The position numbers were made by a program, and so were the translations under genes. Positions 1-8,541 of a stretch of DNA of 42,686 bases are shown in pieces (within the stretch, counting starts at the first letter, position 1; each line of letters begins with the position of its first letter). The notes beneath the pieces were generated by a model. The model had not been told where the DNA came from and did not search any database. It saw only the letters and a program-made list of their open reading frames with translations. Source of the stretch: DAOUTY01 sp964453665 (lineage in GTDB: Bacteria; Chloroflexota; Dehalococcoidia; SZUA-161); contig CAYVQT010000028.1 in the NCBI GenBank assembly GCA_964453665.1, forward strand, positions 1 to 42,686, given 5' to 3'.

Positions 1-127
1 ATGTATTTGAGGCAACGACCCCAGTTCGGTAACAGTTTTATTTGACGCAATACGCACGCAGGTTCTCTGTAACTTGCGCAATATATCCCGCCAAAGTATA
101 ATCGCTAGCGCCGGAGGTCAGGCAAAT

Positions 128-1450
128 ATGCCAGCTATCGAGCAAATGGCAGCGCTTCTCCCCGATACCGCGGGGGTGAATGAAAAGGGGCATCTCACCA
201 TTGGCGGCTGCGATGTGCCAGAGCTTGCCGTTGAGTTCGGCACTCCTCTCTATGTATTCGATGAAACCACACTCAGAGGAACCTGCGCCGGCTTCCGCAA
301 AGTCTTCAGCGAGGCATATGCTGATTCACTGGTTATCTACGCCGCCAAGGCTTTCATCAACCGGGCACTCGCTGTCATTATTGAGGATGAGGGGCTGGGT
401 TTAGACACGGTTTCCGGAGGCGAGCTGAGTATAGCCAGATCGGTTGGCTTCCCCATGGAAAAAGTCTACTTCCACGGCAACAACAAGCTCCGAGAGGAGC
501 TAGAACTGGCTATATCTAACGGAATCGGCCACATCGTTGCCGACAACCTCTACGAGCTTTCACTGGTCAACGAGATAGCGGGAGATCACGGGGTTATCCA
601 GGATATACTGCTCCGGCTCACCCCGGGAATCGACGCCCATACCCATCGCCATGTTGCTACAGGTATTATCGACAGCAAATTTGGCCTGCCTGTCGCTTCG
701 GGACAGGCGGAGGAAGCGATAGTACAAGCGATGTCAGCATCAAATCTCAGGCTCGTGGGACTACATGTGCACCTCGGCTCCCTTATCTTCTCTACCGAGC
801 CCTATCAGGAGGCAATCAAGATCGTTTTTCAGTTCGCCGCCGAGATGGCGGAAAAGCACGGCATCGAGTTCCGCGAGTTCAGCCCGGGGGGCGGATTCGC
901 CATACCCTATACGAGAGACGATCCGGCTCCCGATATGGCTTACTTTGCCGGAGCCATTGCCGAGGCTGTCCAGTCCAGCAGTCAGCAGTCTGGAATGCAG
1001 CCGCCACGGCTCGTCGTGGAGCCGGGTCGAGCGATCATCGGCCGTTCCGGGGTCGCAGTCTACCGGACAGGGACAATCAAAAATATCCCCGGTGTGCGCA
1101 AATACGTGTCCGTGGACGGAGGGATGGCCGATAATATCCGGCCTGCTCTGTACGGATCAAGACACGAAGCACTGGTCGCGAACAGGGCCGCTGAAGAAGC
1201 CGTTGAGCAGGTGACTATTGCCGGCAAGTTCTGTGAATCAGGAGACATCCTGGTTAGGGATATCAAATTACCCGGGGTCGTCACCGGAGATACCATAGTG
1301 ATACCTGTATCCGGAGCCTATAGCCTCCCGTTAGCCTCGAACTACAATGCATCGCTGAAACCGGCGATAATCCTTGTCAGAGAGGGCAAAGCGCGCATAA
1401 TTCGACGCCGCGAGAGCTACGATGACCTGATGCACCGCGATGTCGTTTAA
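128..1450 (+). CDS. lysA: Diaminopimelate decarboxylase
   Basis: PLP-dependent decarboxylase that converts meso-diaminopimelate to L-lysine, the last step of lysine synthesis in the cytoplasm. The 440-residue product has the fold III (alanine-racemase-like) barrel: the PLP lysine lies in VIYAAKAF, HLGS and the glycine-rich SPGGGF contact the cofactor phosphate, and EPGRAI and FCESGD are the conserved C-terminal motifs that complete the active site across the dimer. Length is normal. I chose the ATG at 128 because GGAGGT lies 9 bases upstream; a TTG at 74 would add 18 residues without family similarity. The gene converges on ftsZ and ends at a terminator. In an organism with no visible peptidoglycan genes here, its role is probably lysine supply only (inference). 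Confidence 0.95.
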   Translation: MPAIEQMAALLPDTAGVNEKGHLTIGGCDVPELAVEFGTPLYVFDETTLRGTCAGFRKVFSEAYADSLVIYAAKAFINRALAVIIEDEGLGLDTVSGGELSIARSVGFPMEKVYFHGNNKLREELELAISNGIGHIVADNLYELSLVNEIAGDHGVIQDILLRLTPGIDAHTHRHVATGIIDSKFGLPVASGQAEEAIVQAMSASNLRLVGLHVHLGSLIFSTEPYQEAIKIVFQFAAEMAEKHGIEFREFSPGGGFAIPYTRDDPAPDMAYFAGAIAEAVQSSSQQSGMQPPRLVVEPGRAIIGRSGVAVYRTGTIKNIPGVRKYVSVDGGMADNIRPALYGSRHEALVANRAAEEAVEQVTIAGKFCESGDILVRDIKLPGVVTGDTIVIPVSGAYSLPLASNYNASLKPAIILVREGKARIIRRRESYDDLMHRDVV

Positions 1451-1467
1451 TTCACTCCAGGCACAGG

Positions 1468-1500
1468 AAGGCCGTAGGAACTTTGGATTCCTGCGGCCTT
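1468..1500. terminator. Hairpin between convergent lysA and ftsZ
   Basis: Inverted repeat with 13-bp arms (1468-1480 and 1488-1500), one G-T wobble and a 7-base loop, lying between two converging genes. It has no T-tract of its own and may assist termination from either side. Confidence 0.5.
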
Positions 1501-1507
1501 ACGCAAT

Positions 1508-1530
1508 TCCTGGATACCAGGATTTTTTTT
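1508..1530 (+). terminator. Rho-independent terminator of lysA
   Basis: TCCTGG-ATA-CCAGGA is a perfect 6-bp stem with a 3-base loop, followed directly by eight T residues (1523-1530). It is placed 57 bases after the lysA stop. Confidence 0.8.
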
Positions 1531-1547
1531 ACAATATAGACATGACT

Positions 1548-2615
1548 TTACCTGATCCGGGGGAAGAAAGAACGACGTTTATCCTCCAATTCGAAAACAG
1601 GTAAGTCATCTTCGTCGAGAACAGTCAGGCTCTCCGTCTCCTTACGGCTCTCACCCTCACGGAAGCCGGTAGCGATCAGGGTAAGCTTGACATCGGAACC
1701 CATCCCGGCGTCTGTTGCCAGGCCAAAGATTATCTGGGCATTGGGGTCCGACACCTCCCTGATAATATTAGCTGCCTCATTCACCTCAGCAAGGGTAAGC
1801 TCGCTGTAGATAATATTGAACAGTATCCTCTTAGCCCTGTCTATGGAGAAATCGAACAGAGGACTTACGATAGCAGCCCTGGCAGCATCAACAGCCCGGG
1901 TTTCGCCTCTGCCCAGACCCATAGAGATCCAGGCATGCCCGGCCTCGTTCATCGTGGCTCTCACATCATTGAAATCAAGGTTGATGTTGCCCGAACTCGT
2001 GATCACTTCGGAAATGCCGTGAACGCTTTGGAACAGGACGTCATCGACCATTCTAAAGGCCGCTTCAATCGAGACATTGGCATCACACATACTGAGAAGG
2101 CGTTCGTTGGGAATAACTATCAGGCTGTCGGCCCTCTCTTCGAGCCGTATGATACCCTCGGATGCTATCCTTGCCCGATGCACTCCTTCGAAGGCAAAAG
2201 GCCTGGTGACTATAGCTATAGTGAGAATTCCAAGTCCTTTTGCAACCTCGGCGACCACAGGCGCCGCACCTGTGCCCGTGCCTCCCCCCATGCCAGCCGT
2301 TATGAATACCATATCGGCCCCGTCAACAGCCCTGGCCACTTCGTCACGGCTTTCTTCAGCCGCAAGCATGCCCAGGGTGTGGTCACCACCCGCCCCCAGC
2401 CCCCTGGTAAGTCTGTCACCTATACGAATGCGTGTCGGAGCGACAGACCTCACCAGCGCCTGAGCATCTGTATTCACCGCGATAAAGTCACTCTCAAGAA
2501 CATCCTCTTCTATCATGCGATTGACAGCATTGGTACCGCCACCACCCACACCGATGACCTTGATCTGGGTAAGCCTATCAGCAGCAGGGTCGATAAACTC
2601 AGCACCAATTTTCAT
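1548..2615 (-). CDS. ftsZ: Cell division GTPase FtsZ
   Basis: Tubulin-like GTPase that polymerises into the division ring under the membrane. The roughly 355-residue product shows the nucleotide-binding GVGGGGTNAVNRM near the start and the tubulin signature GGGTGTG around residue 107. A short C-terminal tail with DDLPVF followed by basic residues resembles the usual FtsZ anchoring peptide, with only a brief linker. The ATG at 2615 gives the normal FtsZ N-terminus; a TTG at 2672 would overlap rsmH and has badly spaced ribosome-binding bases. It is the last gene of the mraZ-rsmH-ftsZ unit. No ftsA, ftsL, ftsI, ftsW, mraY or mur gene lies between or beside them, unlike the standard division/cell-wall cluster. 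Confidence 0.95.
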   Translation of the reverse strand: MKIGAEFIDPAADRLTQIKVIGVGGGGTNAVNRMIEEDVLESDFIAVNTDAQALVRSVAPTRIRIGDRLTRGLGAGGDHTLGMLAAEESRDEVARAVDGADMVFITAGMGGGTGTGAAPVVAEVAKGLGILTIAIVTRPFAFEGVHRARIASEGIIRLEERADSLIVIPNERLLSMCDANVSIEAAFRMVDDVLFQSVHGISEVITSSGNINLDFNDVRATMNEAGHAWISMGLGRGETRAVDAARAAIVSPLFDFSIDRAKRILFNIIYSELTLAEVNEAANIIREVSDPNAQIIFGLATDAGMGSDVKLTLIATGFREGESRKETESLTVLDEDDLPVFELEDKRRSFFPRIR

Positions 2616-2655
2616 AGCTGTCTCGATCACGATAGCTACCCCCAGACTAAAAAGG

Positions 2656-3603
2656 CTAAATACGCTCGGCAACCCTCATTCTGGCGCTACGGCTCCGCGG
2701 ATTTGCCTTAACTTCTACAGGCGAAGGTTTTAACACTTTCCTGCTCAACACCTTGAGCCGAGGGATATGGCCACAGATGCAAGCAGGCGTTCCTGGAGGA
2801 CAGATACACTGCTGCGCCTCCTGACGGAAGAAACCCTTGACCAGTCGATCCTCAAGGGAATGAAAGCTGATAACCACGAGCCTGCCACCGCTTCCAAGTA
2901 GATTGAGCGCCTGCTCAAGGGCAAGCTCGAGGTTCTCCAACTCATTGTTTACCGCGATACGCAGGGCCTGAAAGGTTTTCGTAGCCGGGTGAATCCTGCC
3001 GCGCTTCCCTCCAACGGCCTGCTCCACCACCAATGCAAGCTCCCGAGTGGTCCCCAGCGGACGCTTTCCCACAATGCGTTTCGCTATTTGCCGGGCCCGC
3101 TGTTCCTCACCATATCTGTCCAGAAGCCGAGCTAACTCAACCTCCGTATACTTATTGACAATGTCTGAGGCTGTAAGAACCTGTCTATCGCTGAACCTCA
3201 TGTCCAGCGGCGAATCCTGCCGAAACCCAAAGCCCCGACCAGCTTCCTCAAGCTGGAGAGAGGACATGCCAAGATCGAAGAGGATGCCACTTACAGGACT
3301 GAATCCGTATCTGGTGCAGATATTCTCCAGATATTTGAAGTTCTCATTGACCAGGATGACATCCTTTCCATATGGTTTCAGCTTCTCCCTGGCCACTCTA
3401 ATCGCATTCGGGTCAGCATCGATGCCGATCAGTTTCCCTCCGGGGGAACTCTCCTCAAGTATCACAACGGCATGCCCTCCACCACCTACGGTACAGTCCA
3501 CATACCTTCCACCACGCTGAATCTGCAAAGCGCTGATACATTGTTCGAGCATAACCGGTACATGACACGGCATATTAGTCATGGCCAATGTAGTGGTCGT
3601 CAT
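2656..3603 (-). CDS. rsmH: 16S rRNA (cytosine1402-N4)-methyltransferase RsmH
   Basis: SAM-dependent enzyme (older name MraW) that methylates N4 of C1402 of 16S rRNA in the decoding centre. The 315-residue product has the family signatures HVPVMLEQ near the N-terminus, the SAM-binding VDCTVGGGGH, LFDLGMSS and VISFHSLEDR, plus the Cys-rich insertion near the C-terminus (CICPPGTPACICG). Length is typical. Its start overlaps the mraZ stop in an ATGA arrangement (3600-3603), so the two are translationally coupled. A later in-frame ATG (MTNMPCHVPV) could be the true start. ftsZ follows after about 40 bases. Confidence 0.96.
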   Translation of the reverse strand: MTTTTLAMTNMPCHVPVMLEQCISALQIQRGGRYVDCTVGGGGHAVVILEESSPGGKLIGIDADPNAIRVAREKLKPYGKDVILVNENFKYLENICTRYGFSPVSGILFDLGMSSLQLEEAGRGFGFRQDSPLDMRFSDRQVLTASDIVNKYTEVELARLLDRYGEEQRARQIAKRIVGKRPLGTTRELALVVEQAVGGKRGRIHPATKTFQALRIAVNNELENLELALEQALNLLGSGGRLVVISFHSLEDRLVKGFFRQEAQQCICPPGTPACICGHIPRLKVLSRKVLKPSPVEVKANPRSRSARMRVAERI

Positions 3604-4022
3604 ATGTTTACCGCCTCAGCAATCTCAGCAACATGCTCAGTCATGAACTTCTTTTCAGCTACCCAATTCTCCTTGGACCAAATCTGGAGATGGCTATATG
3701 ACCCGACAACAACTACCTCATCGTTAATACCAGCATATTGACGCAGGGCAGGGGGTAGAATTATTCTCCCCTGACGGTCGGGTTCAAGATCGAAAGCCCC
3801 CGAGAAGGTAAAACGGGCAATCCTTCTCGGGTTTAGCTGAGTAACGGGCAAGGAAACCAATTCATCAGCCACCCGCTCCCACTCCGCCATAGTGTAAACA
3901 ATGAGGCATTTATCAAACCCCCGGGAAAGCACCAAACCAGCCCTGAAGGCATCTCGGAACCTGGCCGGGATGGCCACCCTCCCCTTATGGTCAATTCTCA
4001 GCTCAAATTCGCCGAGGAACAT
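3600..4022 (-). CDS. mraZ: Transcriptional regulator MraZ
   Basis: AbrB-fold DNA-binding protein that controls the division/cell-wall gene cluster and its own promoter. The 140-residue product begins with FLGEFELRIDHKGRVAIPARF and has a second, weaker copy of the motif, FDLEPDRQGRIILP, in the middle; two such SpoVT-AbrB units per chain are characteristic of MraZ. It heads the mraZ-rsmH-ftsZ unit and overlaps rsmH by 4 bases. The region directly upstream holds four 10-bp repeats of the kind MraZ binds, so autoregulation is strongly suggested. Confidence 0.95.
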   Translation of the reverse strand: MFLGEFELRIDHKGRVAIPARFRDAFRAGLVLSRGFDKCLIVYTMAEWERVADELVSLPVTQLNPRRIARFTFSGAFDLEPDRQGRIILPPALRQYAGINDEVVVVGSYSHLQIWSKENWVAEKKFMTEHVAEIAEAVNI

Positions 4023-4060
4023 CCACTTAACCCCACTTTACACCACTATGCCCCACTTTT
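4021..4060 (-). promoter_or_regulatory. MraZ operator: four 10-bp direct repeats
   Basis: Read on the minus strand, four decamers abut one another up to and into the mraZ start codon: AAAGTGGGGC, ATAGTGGTGT, AAAGTGGGGT and TAAGTGGATG. All four share AGTGG in identical phase, so TGGKG-type cores recur every 10 bp, one helical turn. MraZ of other bacteria is known to bind tandem TGGG- or AAAGTG-containing repeats at mraZ promoters. The proximal repeats also contain the Shine-Dalgarno region. Confidence 0.85.
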
Positions 4061-4085
4061 TAGCACATAGTCGCCCTATTGTCAA
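4057..4085 (-). promoter_or_regulatory. Promoter of mraZ-rsmH-ftsZ
   Basis: On the minus strand TTGACA (4085-4080), a 17-base spacer and TAAAAA (4062-4057). The -10 element overlaps the first MraZ repeat, so bound MraZ would block polymerase or the earliest transcribed bases. Confidence 0.65.
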
Positions 4086-4224
4086 TAGTCTTTACGAATT
4101 TGGAGTGGCAGTAGTGTTTTGCCCAACGCTGGTTAGGTATTTATCAGGAAAATCCAAGCGCATACGAAAAACATCCGGCGCCGGCAGGATACACATAAAA
4201 TTATTCAATCATCTAAGACACTCT

Positions 4225-4252
4225 TTGCAACATGGTCGATGTATGATAGTAT
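4225..4252 (+). promoter_or_regulatory. Candidate promoter for the MoaB/MogA-trmD genes
   Basis: TTGCAA (4225-4230), 16-base spacer, TAGTAT (4247-4252), about 30 bases before the chosen start. The rest of the divergent 4061-4283 stretch shows only the mraZ promoter and operator. Confidence 0.4.
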
Positions 4253-4283
4253 AGATAAAACGTCAGCGGGGAGGGTACGGGCC

Positions 4284-4763
4284 ATGTTTACTGTGGGCAT
4301 ACTGACCGTAAGCGACAGGTGTTCCCGAGGCGAGAGCGAGGATAAAAGTGGCGAGGTTATCCGCAAGGCACTCTCGCAGTTCGGCGCACGCGTAGTGGAA
4401 TATGCTATCGTTCCCGATGATAAGGATAGCATTATGGGAAGGTTAACCGAATGGTCCGATAAAGGCGGGGTAGACGTAGTTATCACCACCGGAGGCACGG
4501 GCCTCGCCCCGCGCGATGTCACCCCCGAGGCCACGCTTGATGTTGTAGAGAAGACTATTCCCGGATTTTCCGAGGCGATGAGAGCAAAGGGTATCAGAAA
4601 GACAACGCACGCTATGCTCAGCAGGGAAGTATGCGGTACTCGTAACGAAACCATCATCATCAACCTCCCCGGTAGCCCCAAGGCAGTGGGAGAGTGCCTG
4701 CCGGTGATACTCCCCGCTTTGCCTCATGCTGTCGATGTCGTCAAAGGCAAGGCAAAAGAGTAG
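4284..4763 (+). CDS. Molybdopterin adenylyltransferase-like protein (MoaB/MogA family)
   Basis: Family member of the enzymes that adenylate molybdopterin during molybdenum or tungsten cofactor synthesis. The 159-residue product contains VGILTVSDRCSRGE at the start, the signature TTGGTGLAPRDVTPEAT that binds the pterin or nucleotide, and INLPGSPKAV near the end. MoaB and MogA cannot be separated safely by eye, so no symbol is given. The ATG at 4284 has a GGGGAGGG sequence about 8 bases upstream. trmD starts about 50 bases after its stop. No other cofactor-synthesis gene is in the window. Confidence 0.88.
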   Translation: MFTVGILTVSDRCSRGESEDKSGEVIRKALSQFGARVVEYAIVPDDKDSIMGRLTEWSDKGGVDVVITTGGTGLAPRDVTPEATLDVVEKTIPGFSEAMRAKGIRKTTHAMLSREVCGTRNETIIINLPGSPKAVGECLPVILPALPHAVDVVKGKAKE

Positions 4764-4811
4764 GCAAGGACGGAGGAAGAGCCGAGGTCAAGGTGAGTGG
4801 GGGCGGGAGAA

Positions 4812-5537
4812 ATGCGCATCGATGTTCTGACCCTTTTCCCCAATATGTTTAGCGGACCATTCGCCGAAAGCATTGTTAAGCGGGCGGTTGACCGTAAGCT
4901 GATAACTATCATGATTCACAACCTGCGTGACTGGGGTTCGGGCAAGCACCGCGTAGTAGATGACTACCCATTCGGTGGGGGAACAGGCATGGTAATGAAG
5001 CCGGAGCCTCTATTTGAAGCGACGGAAGCTGTAAAGGCAGAGAGCGAATGCTCATCTGCACCGGTTATCCTGCTCACCCCACAGGGCAGGGTTTTCAACC
5101 AGGATATAGCAGCTGAGCTGTCAGCCTTTGACCAGCTACTTCTTATATGCGGGCATTATGAGGGGATTGATGAAAGGGCTAGAGAACAACTGGTGACCGA
5201 TGAAATCAGTATCGGCGACTACGTTCTAACGGGTGGCGAACTGGCGGCGATGGTGGTCATCGATGCCGTGTCCAGGCTAGTGCCTGGAGTCCTGGGCTCC
5301 GAGGAGTCAGCGAAGTATGACTCACACACAAACAGCCTCCTGGAATATCCTCAGTATACTCGCCCTCAGACATATCGCGGTTGGGAAACGCCCCAGGTAT
5401 TGATTTCGGGAAACCATGCTCAGATAGCTAAATGGCGAAGAGAGCAGTCCATCCTGCGCACACTCAGTCGCCGCCCTGAGCTTTTGGAGAAGGCTGACCT
5501 CTCCCCTGAAGAGAAGGAGTTAATCTCTTACAGATAA
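4812..5537 (+). CDS. trmD: tRNA (guanine37-N1)-methyltransferase TrmD
   Basis: Knotted SPOUT-class enzyme that makes m1G37 next to the anticodon of several tRNAs and prevents frameshifting. The 241-residue product starts MRIDVLTLFPNMF and has HNLRDWG, DDYPFGGGTGMVMK, LLICGHYEGIDER (SAM pocket), EISIGDYVLTGGELAA, and the C-terminal EYPQYTRP followed by a PQVLISG motif, all classical TrmD motifs. The start at 4812 matches the family; a GTG at 4797 would add five residues. It sits next to rplS as in many bacteria, but the usual upstream rpsP-rimM genes are absent. Confidence 0.97.
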   Translation: MRIDVLTLFPNMFSGPFAESIVKRAVDRKLITIMIHNLRDWGSGKHRVVDDYPFGGGTGMVMKPEPLFEATEAVKAESECSSAPVILLTPQGRVFNQDIAAELSAFDQLLLICGHYEGIDERAREQLVTDEISIGDYVLTGGELAAMVVIDAVSRLVPGVLGSEESAKYDSHTNSLLEYPQYTRPQTYRGWETPQVLISGNHAQIAKWRREQSILRTLSRRPELLEKADLSPEEKELISYR

Positions 5538-5680
5538 TTTAATTGAAAACAAACGCAGGCAGTTTTCCACCTACGGATACAGAAAGTCGATTTCCGAAGT
5601 AAAAAGGAATAAGAAATAAAAAGGCTATCAGCATTAACCGAAATGTGTTCAAAGCTGAGGCTATACCGAGGAGAAAAGTA

Positions 5681-6040
5681 ATGGACATCAGCTCTGTCGT
5701 TGAAACCAAAGTAAAGGAAGATATCCCCGATTTCAGGCCAGGCGATACCATCAAACTGAAGTTGAAGATCATCGAAGGTGAGCGGGAGCGCAGTCAGACC
5801 TTCGAAGGCGTGGTCATTCGAAAGCGTCCAAGCGGTGCCGGGGCAAGCTTCACCCTCAGGAAGGTATTCCAGGGAGTAGGGGTGGAGCGCACTTTTCCGC
5901 TACACTCGCCCCGCCTGGAAAAGATCGAGGTGGTTAGACGTGGTAAGGTTCGCCGCGCTAAGCTCTACTACCTGCGCGAACTCAGCAGTAAAATGGCTAA
6001 GGCAAAGGTAAAATCAAGAGCAAAGGATGAGTTACGCTGA
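5681..6040 (+). CDS. rplS: 50S ribosomal protein L19
   Basis: Large-subunit protein at the interface with the 30S subunit. The 119-residue product has the full L19 pattern: FRPGDTIKLKLKIIEGERER, QTFEGVVIRKR, TLRKVFQGVGVERTFPLHSP, and KVRRAKLYYLREL, then a short basic tail. The ATG at 5681 is preceded by GAGGAG at 7 bases spacing; an in-frame ATG at 5645 adds 12 residues not seen in the family. The 143-base gap from trmD shows no clear promoter. Its last 14 bases overlap the start of priA. Confidence 0.97.
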   Translation: MDISSVVETKVKEDIPDFRPGDTIKLKLKIIEGERERSQTFEGVVIRKRPSGAGASFTLRKVFQGVGVERTFPLHSPRLEKIEVVRRGKVRRAKLYYLRELSSKMAKAKVKSRAKDELR

Positions 6041-8459
6041 GGTCGCAGTCAACTCCCTTCCGGCGCAACCAAGAACCTTCAGCTATTCTATACCACAGAA
6101 TATCTGTATAAGCGTCGGGCATGCCGTATGGGTGCCTTTCGGCCCTCGGCTGGTGCAGGGTATCGTACTCTCCATTTGCGATCATCCCTCAGTCGAGGAT
6201 ACAAAGGATATTGCCCGGGCTATCGATTCCAAACCCATTCTCCTGCCTCATCAGGTCGAACTCTGCCGATGGATAGCTGAGCACTACCTCTCCTCCTATT
6301 TCGAGGCGGCGGCTCTAATGCTGCCCCCGGGATTTGAGCGCAAAATCATCACTTTCATTCAGCCCACCACCAGCATTTCCGAGGCCACGGCCGCATCATT
6401 AACTGCGAAGCAAAGGAAGCTGCTCTCACTGCTGAAATTTGAGGACAAGATCGAGTTGCGAGCGCTCAAGAAGATAGCAGGTCGAGATAGAATAGAGGCC
6501 ACAGTTGACCAGCTTGCGCGCAAGGGACTTATAGTCAAAACACAGGAGCTGGAAAGGATCAAAGTTAGCCCTCGACTGGAAACACAAATAAGGCTCGCAA
6601 TCTCCGCAGACGAAGCACTTGAAACCATACCTATTCTTGAACGAAAGAAGGCCACCAAGCAGGCGAATCTGCTCAGGCTGCTGACAGAAGAGCCTGGCCC
6701 CATAACACTTGCAGACGTGAGAAGGCAGTTCGCCTTAGCTACTACAACGATACAAGCGCTCTGCCACAAAGGACTTATCTCCATCGAGAAAGTCAGGGTA
6801 CAAAGAGATCCACTGGCACACCGCACTTTCGCTCCATCATCCCCACCCACACCCACCCGGGCACAGGAAAAGGCCTGGTTGGAGATTAGCGCCGAGATCA
6901 GGCGGCCCGCCAGTGGTAACATCTTCCTGCTCCACGGCGTGACCGGCAGCGGAAAGACGGAAATCTACCTGAGAGCACTGGAGCAAGCGAAGCAGATGGG
7001 CAAGCAAGCCATTGTTCTTGTCCCGGAAATCGCACTCACCCCACAAACCATCAACCGTTTCGCGGCACGATTCCCCGACAGGGTGGCCGTGCTTCACAGC
7101 AGGCTATCTATAGGCGAGCAATTCGATGTATGGCAACGTATCAAGGATGGCGACTTCGATGTCGTCATCGGCTCAAGGGGAGCGCTCTTTGCGCCCCAGC
7201 CCGATCTCGGGCTTATCGTCATAGATGAAGAACACGAATGGACCTACAAGCAGCAGGAACAGCAGCCGCGTTATCACGCCCGCGACGTTGCCATCAAGCT
7301 GTCAGAGCTCACAAACGCAGTGGTAATCCTTGGAAGCGCCACTCCAGATATCGCAAGCTACTACCGGGCACAGAGAGGCGAATTTCGACTACTGCCGCTC
7401 CCCGAAAGAATCTCTAGCGGAGAAATATCCCCTCTCCCCAAGGTCGAGACCGTAGACCTGCGCCGTGAATTGAGAGAGGGTAACAAAAGTATCTTCAGCA
7501 GGTCCCTGACCAAATCCATCGCCGAATCCCTTGTCGCAAATGAACAGGTGATTTTGTTCCTCAACCGCAGAGGAACAGCCACCTTTGTTCAATGCCGTGA
7601 TTGCGGATTCGTGATGAAGTGCCGACGCTGCGATGTCTCCCTGACCTACCACATGGCCGGGGATAACCTGATCTGCCACCATTGTAACTATAAAGCTAAA
7701 ATACCCTACGTTTGCCCCGTCTGCTTGAGCAGGCGTATTAAATTCCTTGGCATCGGGACTCAGAAGGTGGAAGAGGAGGTGGCGAAGCTTTTCCCCGGAG
7801 CAAGGCTTCTGCGCTGGGACCGTGATGTTACCAGAGGGAAACACTCGCATGAACAGATCATGGAACGGTTCTTGTCACACGAAGCAGATATCCTGATTGG
7901 AACTCAGATGATTGCAAAAGGGCTCGACCTGCCTTTAGTTACGCTTGTCGGAGTGATCAATGCCGATATCGGACTTTACCTTCCTGACTTTCGCTCCAGT
8001 GAGCGTACTTTCCAGGTCCTGGCCCAGGTAGCCGGCAGGGCAGGTAGAGGAAAGAGCGGTGGCAGGGTCATTATTCAGAGCTATACCCCGGAGCACTACG
8101 CCGTGGCTGCTGCAGCAAAACACGATTATGCGACCTTCTATGAGCAAGAAATCGCCTTTCGCCGCCAGCAAGGTGACCCGCCGTTCAGCCGGCTGGCACG
8201 TCTCGTATACACCCATACCAACGCCACCCAATGCCAGAAAGAGGCGGAAAGGATGTACCATCTCCTCGAGCAGGAGAAGGCTCGCCAGGGGATACCCGAT
8301 ACCACCCTGTTTGGCCCATCCCCCGCCTTCGTACATCGGTTGCGGGGCAGGTTTCGCTGGCAGATAGTAGTACGCAGCCCGGACCCCACTCCCCTGCTCT
8401 CACAGCTACATCTGCCACAGGGCTGGTCAATAGACATTGACCCCGCTAGCCTGATTTAA
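6027..8459 (+). CDS. priA: Primosomal helicase PriA
   Basis: 3'-to-5' DNA helicase that recognises stalled or collapsed forks and reloads the replicative helicase. The 810-residue product has an N-terminal DNA-binding region, winged-helix-like central sequence, then the helicase core with Walker A GVTGSGKTEIY near residue 304 and the Walker B box DEEH near 398. The paired-cysteine zinc region of four CxxC motifs spans about residues 522-566, and is followed by the second helicase lobe (GTQMIAKGLD, QVAGRAGRG). The ATG overlaps the end of rplS in another frame, implying translational coupling. Length is near the family norm. Confidence 0.97.
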   Translation: MSYAEVAVNSLPAQPRTFSYSIPQNICISVGHAVWVPFGPRLVQGIVLSICDHPSVEDTKDIARAIDSKPILLPHQVELCRWIAEHYLSSYFEAAALMLPPGFERKIITFIQPTTSISEATAASLTAKQRKLLSLLKFEDKIELRALKKIAGRDRIEATVDQLARKGLIVKTQELERIKVSPRLETQIRLAISADEALETIPILERKKATKQANLLRLLTEEPGPITLADVRRQFALATTTIQALCHKGLISIEKVRVQRDPLAHRTFAPSSPPTPTRAQEKAWLEISAEIRRPASGNIFLLHGVTGSGKTEIYLRALEQAKQMGKQAIVLVPEIALTPQTINRFAARFPDRVAVLHSRLSIGEQFDVWQRIKDGDFDVVIGSRGALFAPQPDLGLIVIDEEHEWTYKQQEQQPRYHARDVAIKLSELTNAVVILGSATPDIASYYRAQRGEFRLLPLPERISSGEISPLPKVETVDLRRELREGNKSIFSRSLTKSIAESLVANEQVILFLNRRGTATFVQCRDCGFVMKCRRCDVSLTYHMAGDNLICHHCNYKAKIPYVCPVCLSRRIKFLGIGTQKVEEEVAKLFPGARLLRWDRDVTRGKHSHEQIMERFLSHEADILIGTQMIAKGLDLPLVTLVGVINADIGLYLPDFRSSERTFQVLAQVAGRAGRGKSGGRVIIQSYTPEHYAVAAAAKHDYATFYEQEIAFRRQQGDPPFSRLARLVYTHTNATQCQKEAERMYHLLEQEKARQGIPDTTLFGPSPAFVHRLRGRFRWQIVVRSPDPTPLLSQLHLPQGWSIDIDPASLI

Positions 8460-8461
8460 CC

Positions 8462-8490
8462 TTTACAATAAGCCATAGTTAGACTATAAT
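8462..8490 (+). promoter_or_regulatory. Promoter of def
   Basis: TTTACA (8462-8467), exactly 17 bases, then a perfect TATAAT (8485-8490), 51 bases before the def ATG and just after the priA stop. Confidence 0.75.
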
Positions 8491-8541
8491 CTCCCTAATT
8501 GCCAAAATTTAATACAGAATGTTAAGCTCACACATTTAGCC

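Noticed and set aside
1..45. Possible end of an upstream gene in frame 1 (TGA at 43-45)
   Set aside because: Only 14 codons visible, with no recognisable residues; cannot be told from chance.
1468..1530. Reading these hairpins as an ftsZ terminator
   Set aside because: The T-tract lies on the plus strand side only, so the terminator serves lysA.
1935..2711. 258-codon plus-strand open frame opposite ftsZ
   Set aside because: Antisense shadow of ftsZ; Tyr/Arg/His-rich composition with no family pattern, while the minus strand encodes clear FtsZ motifs.
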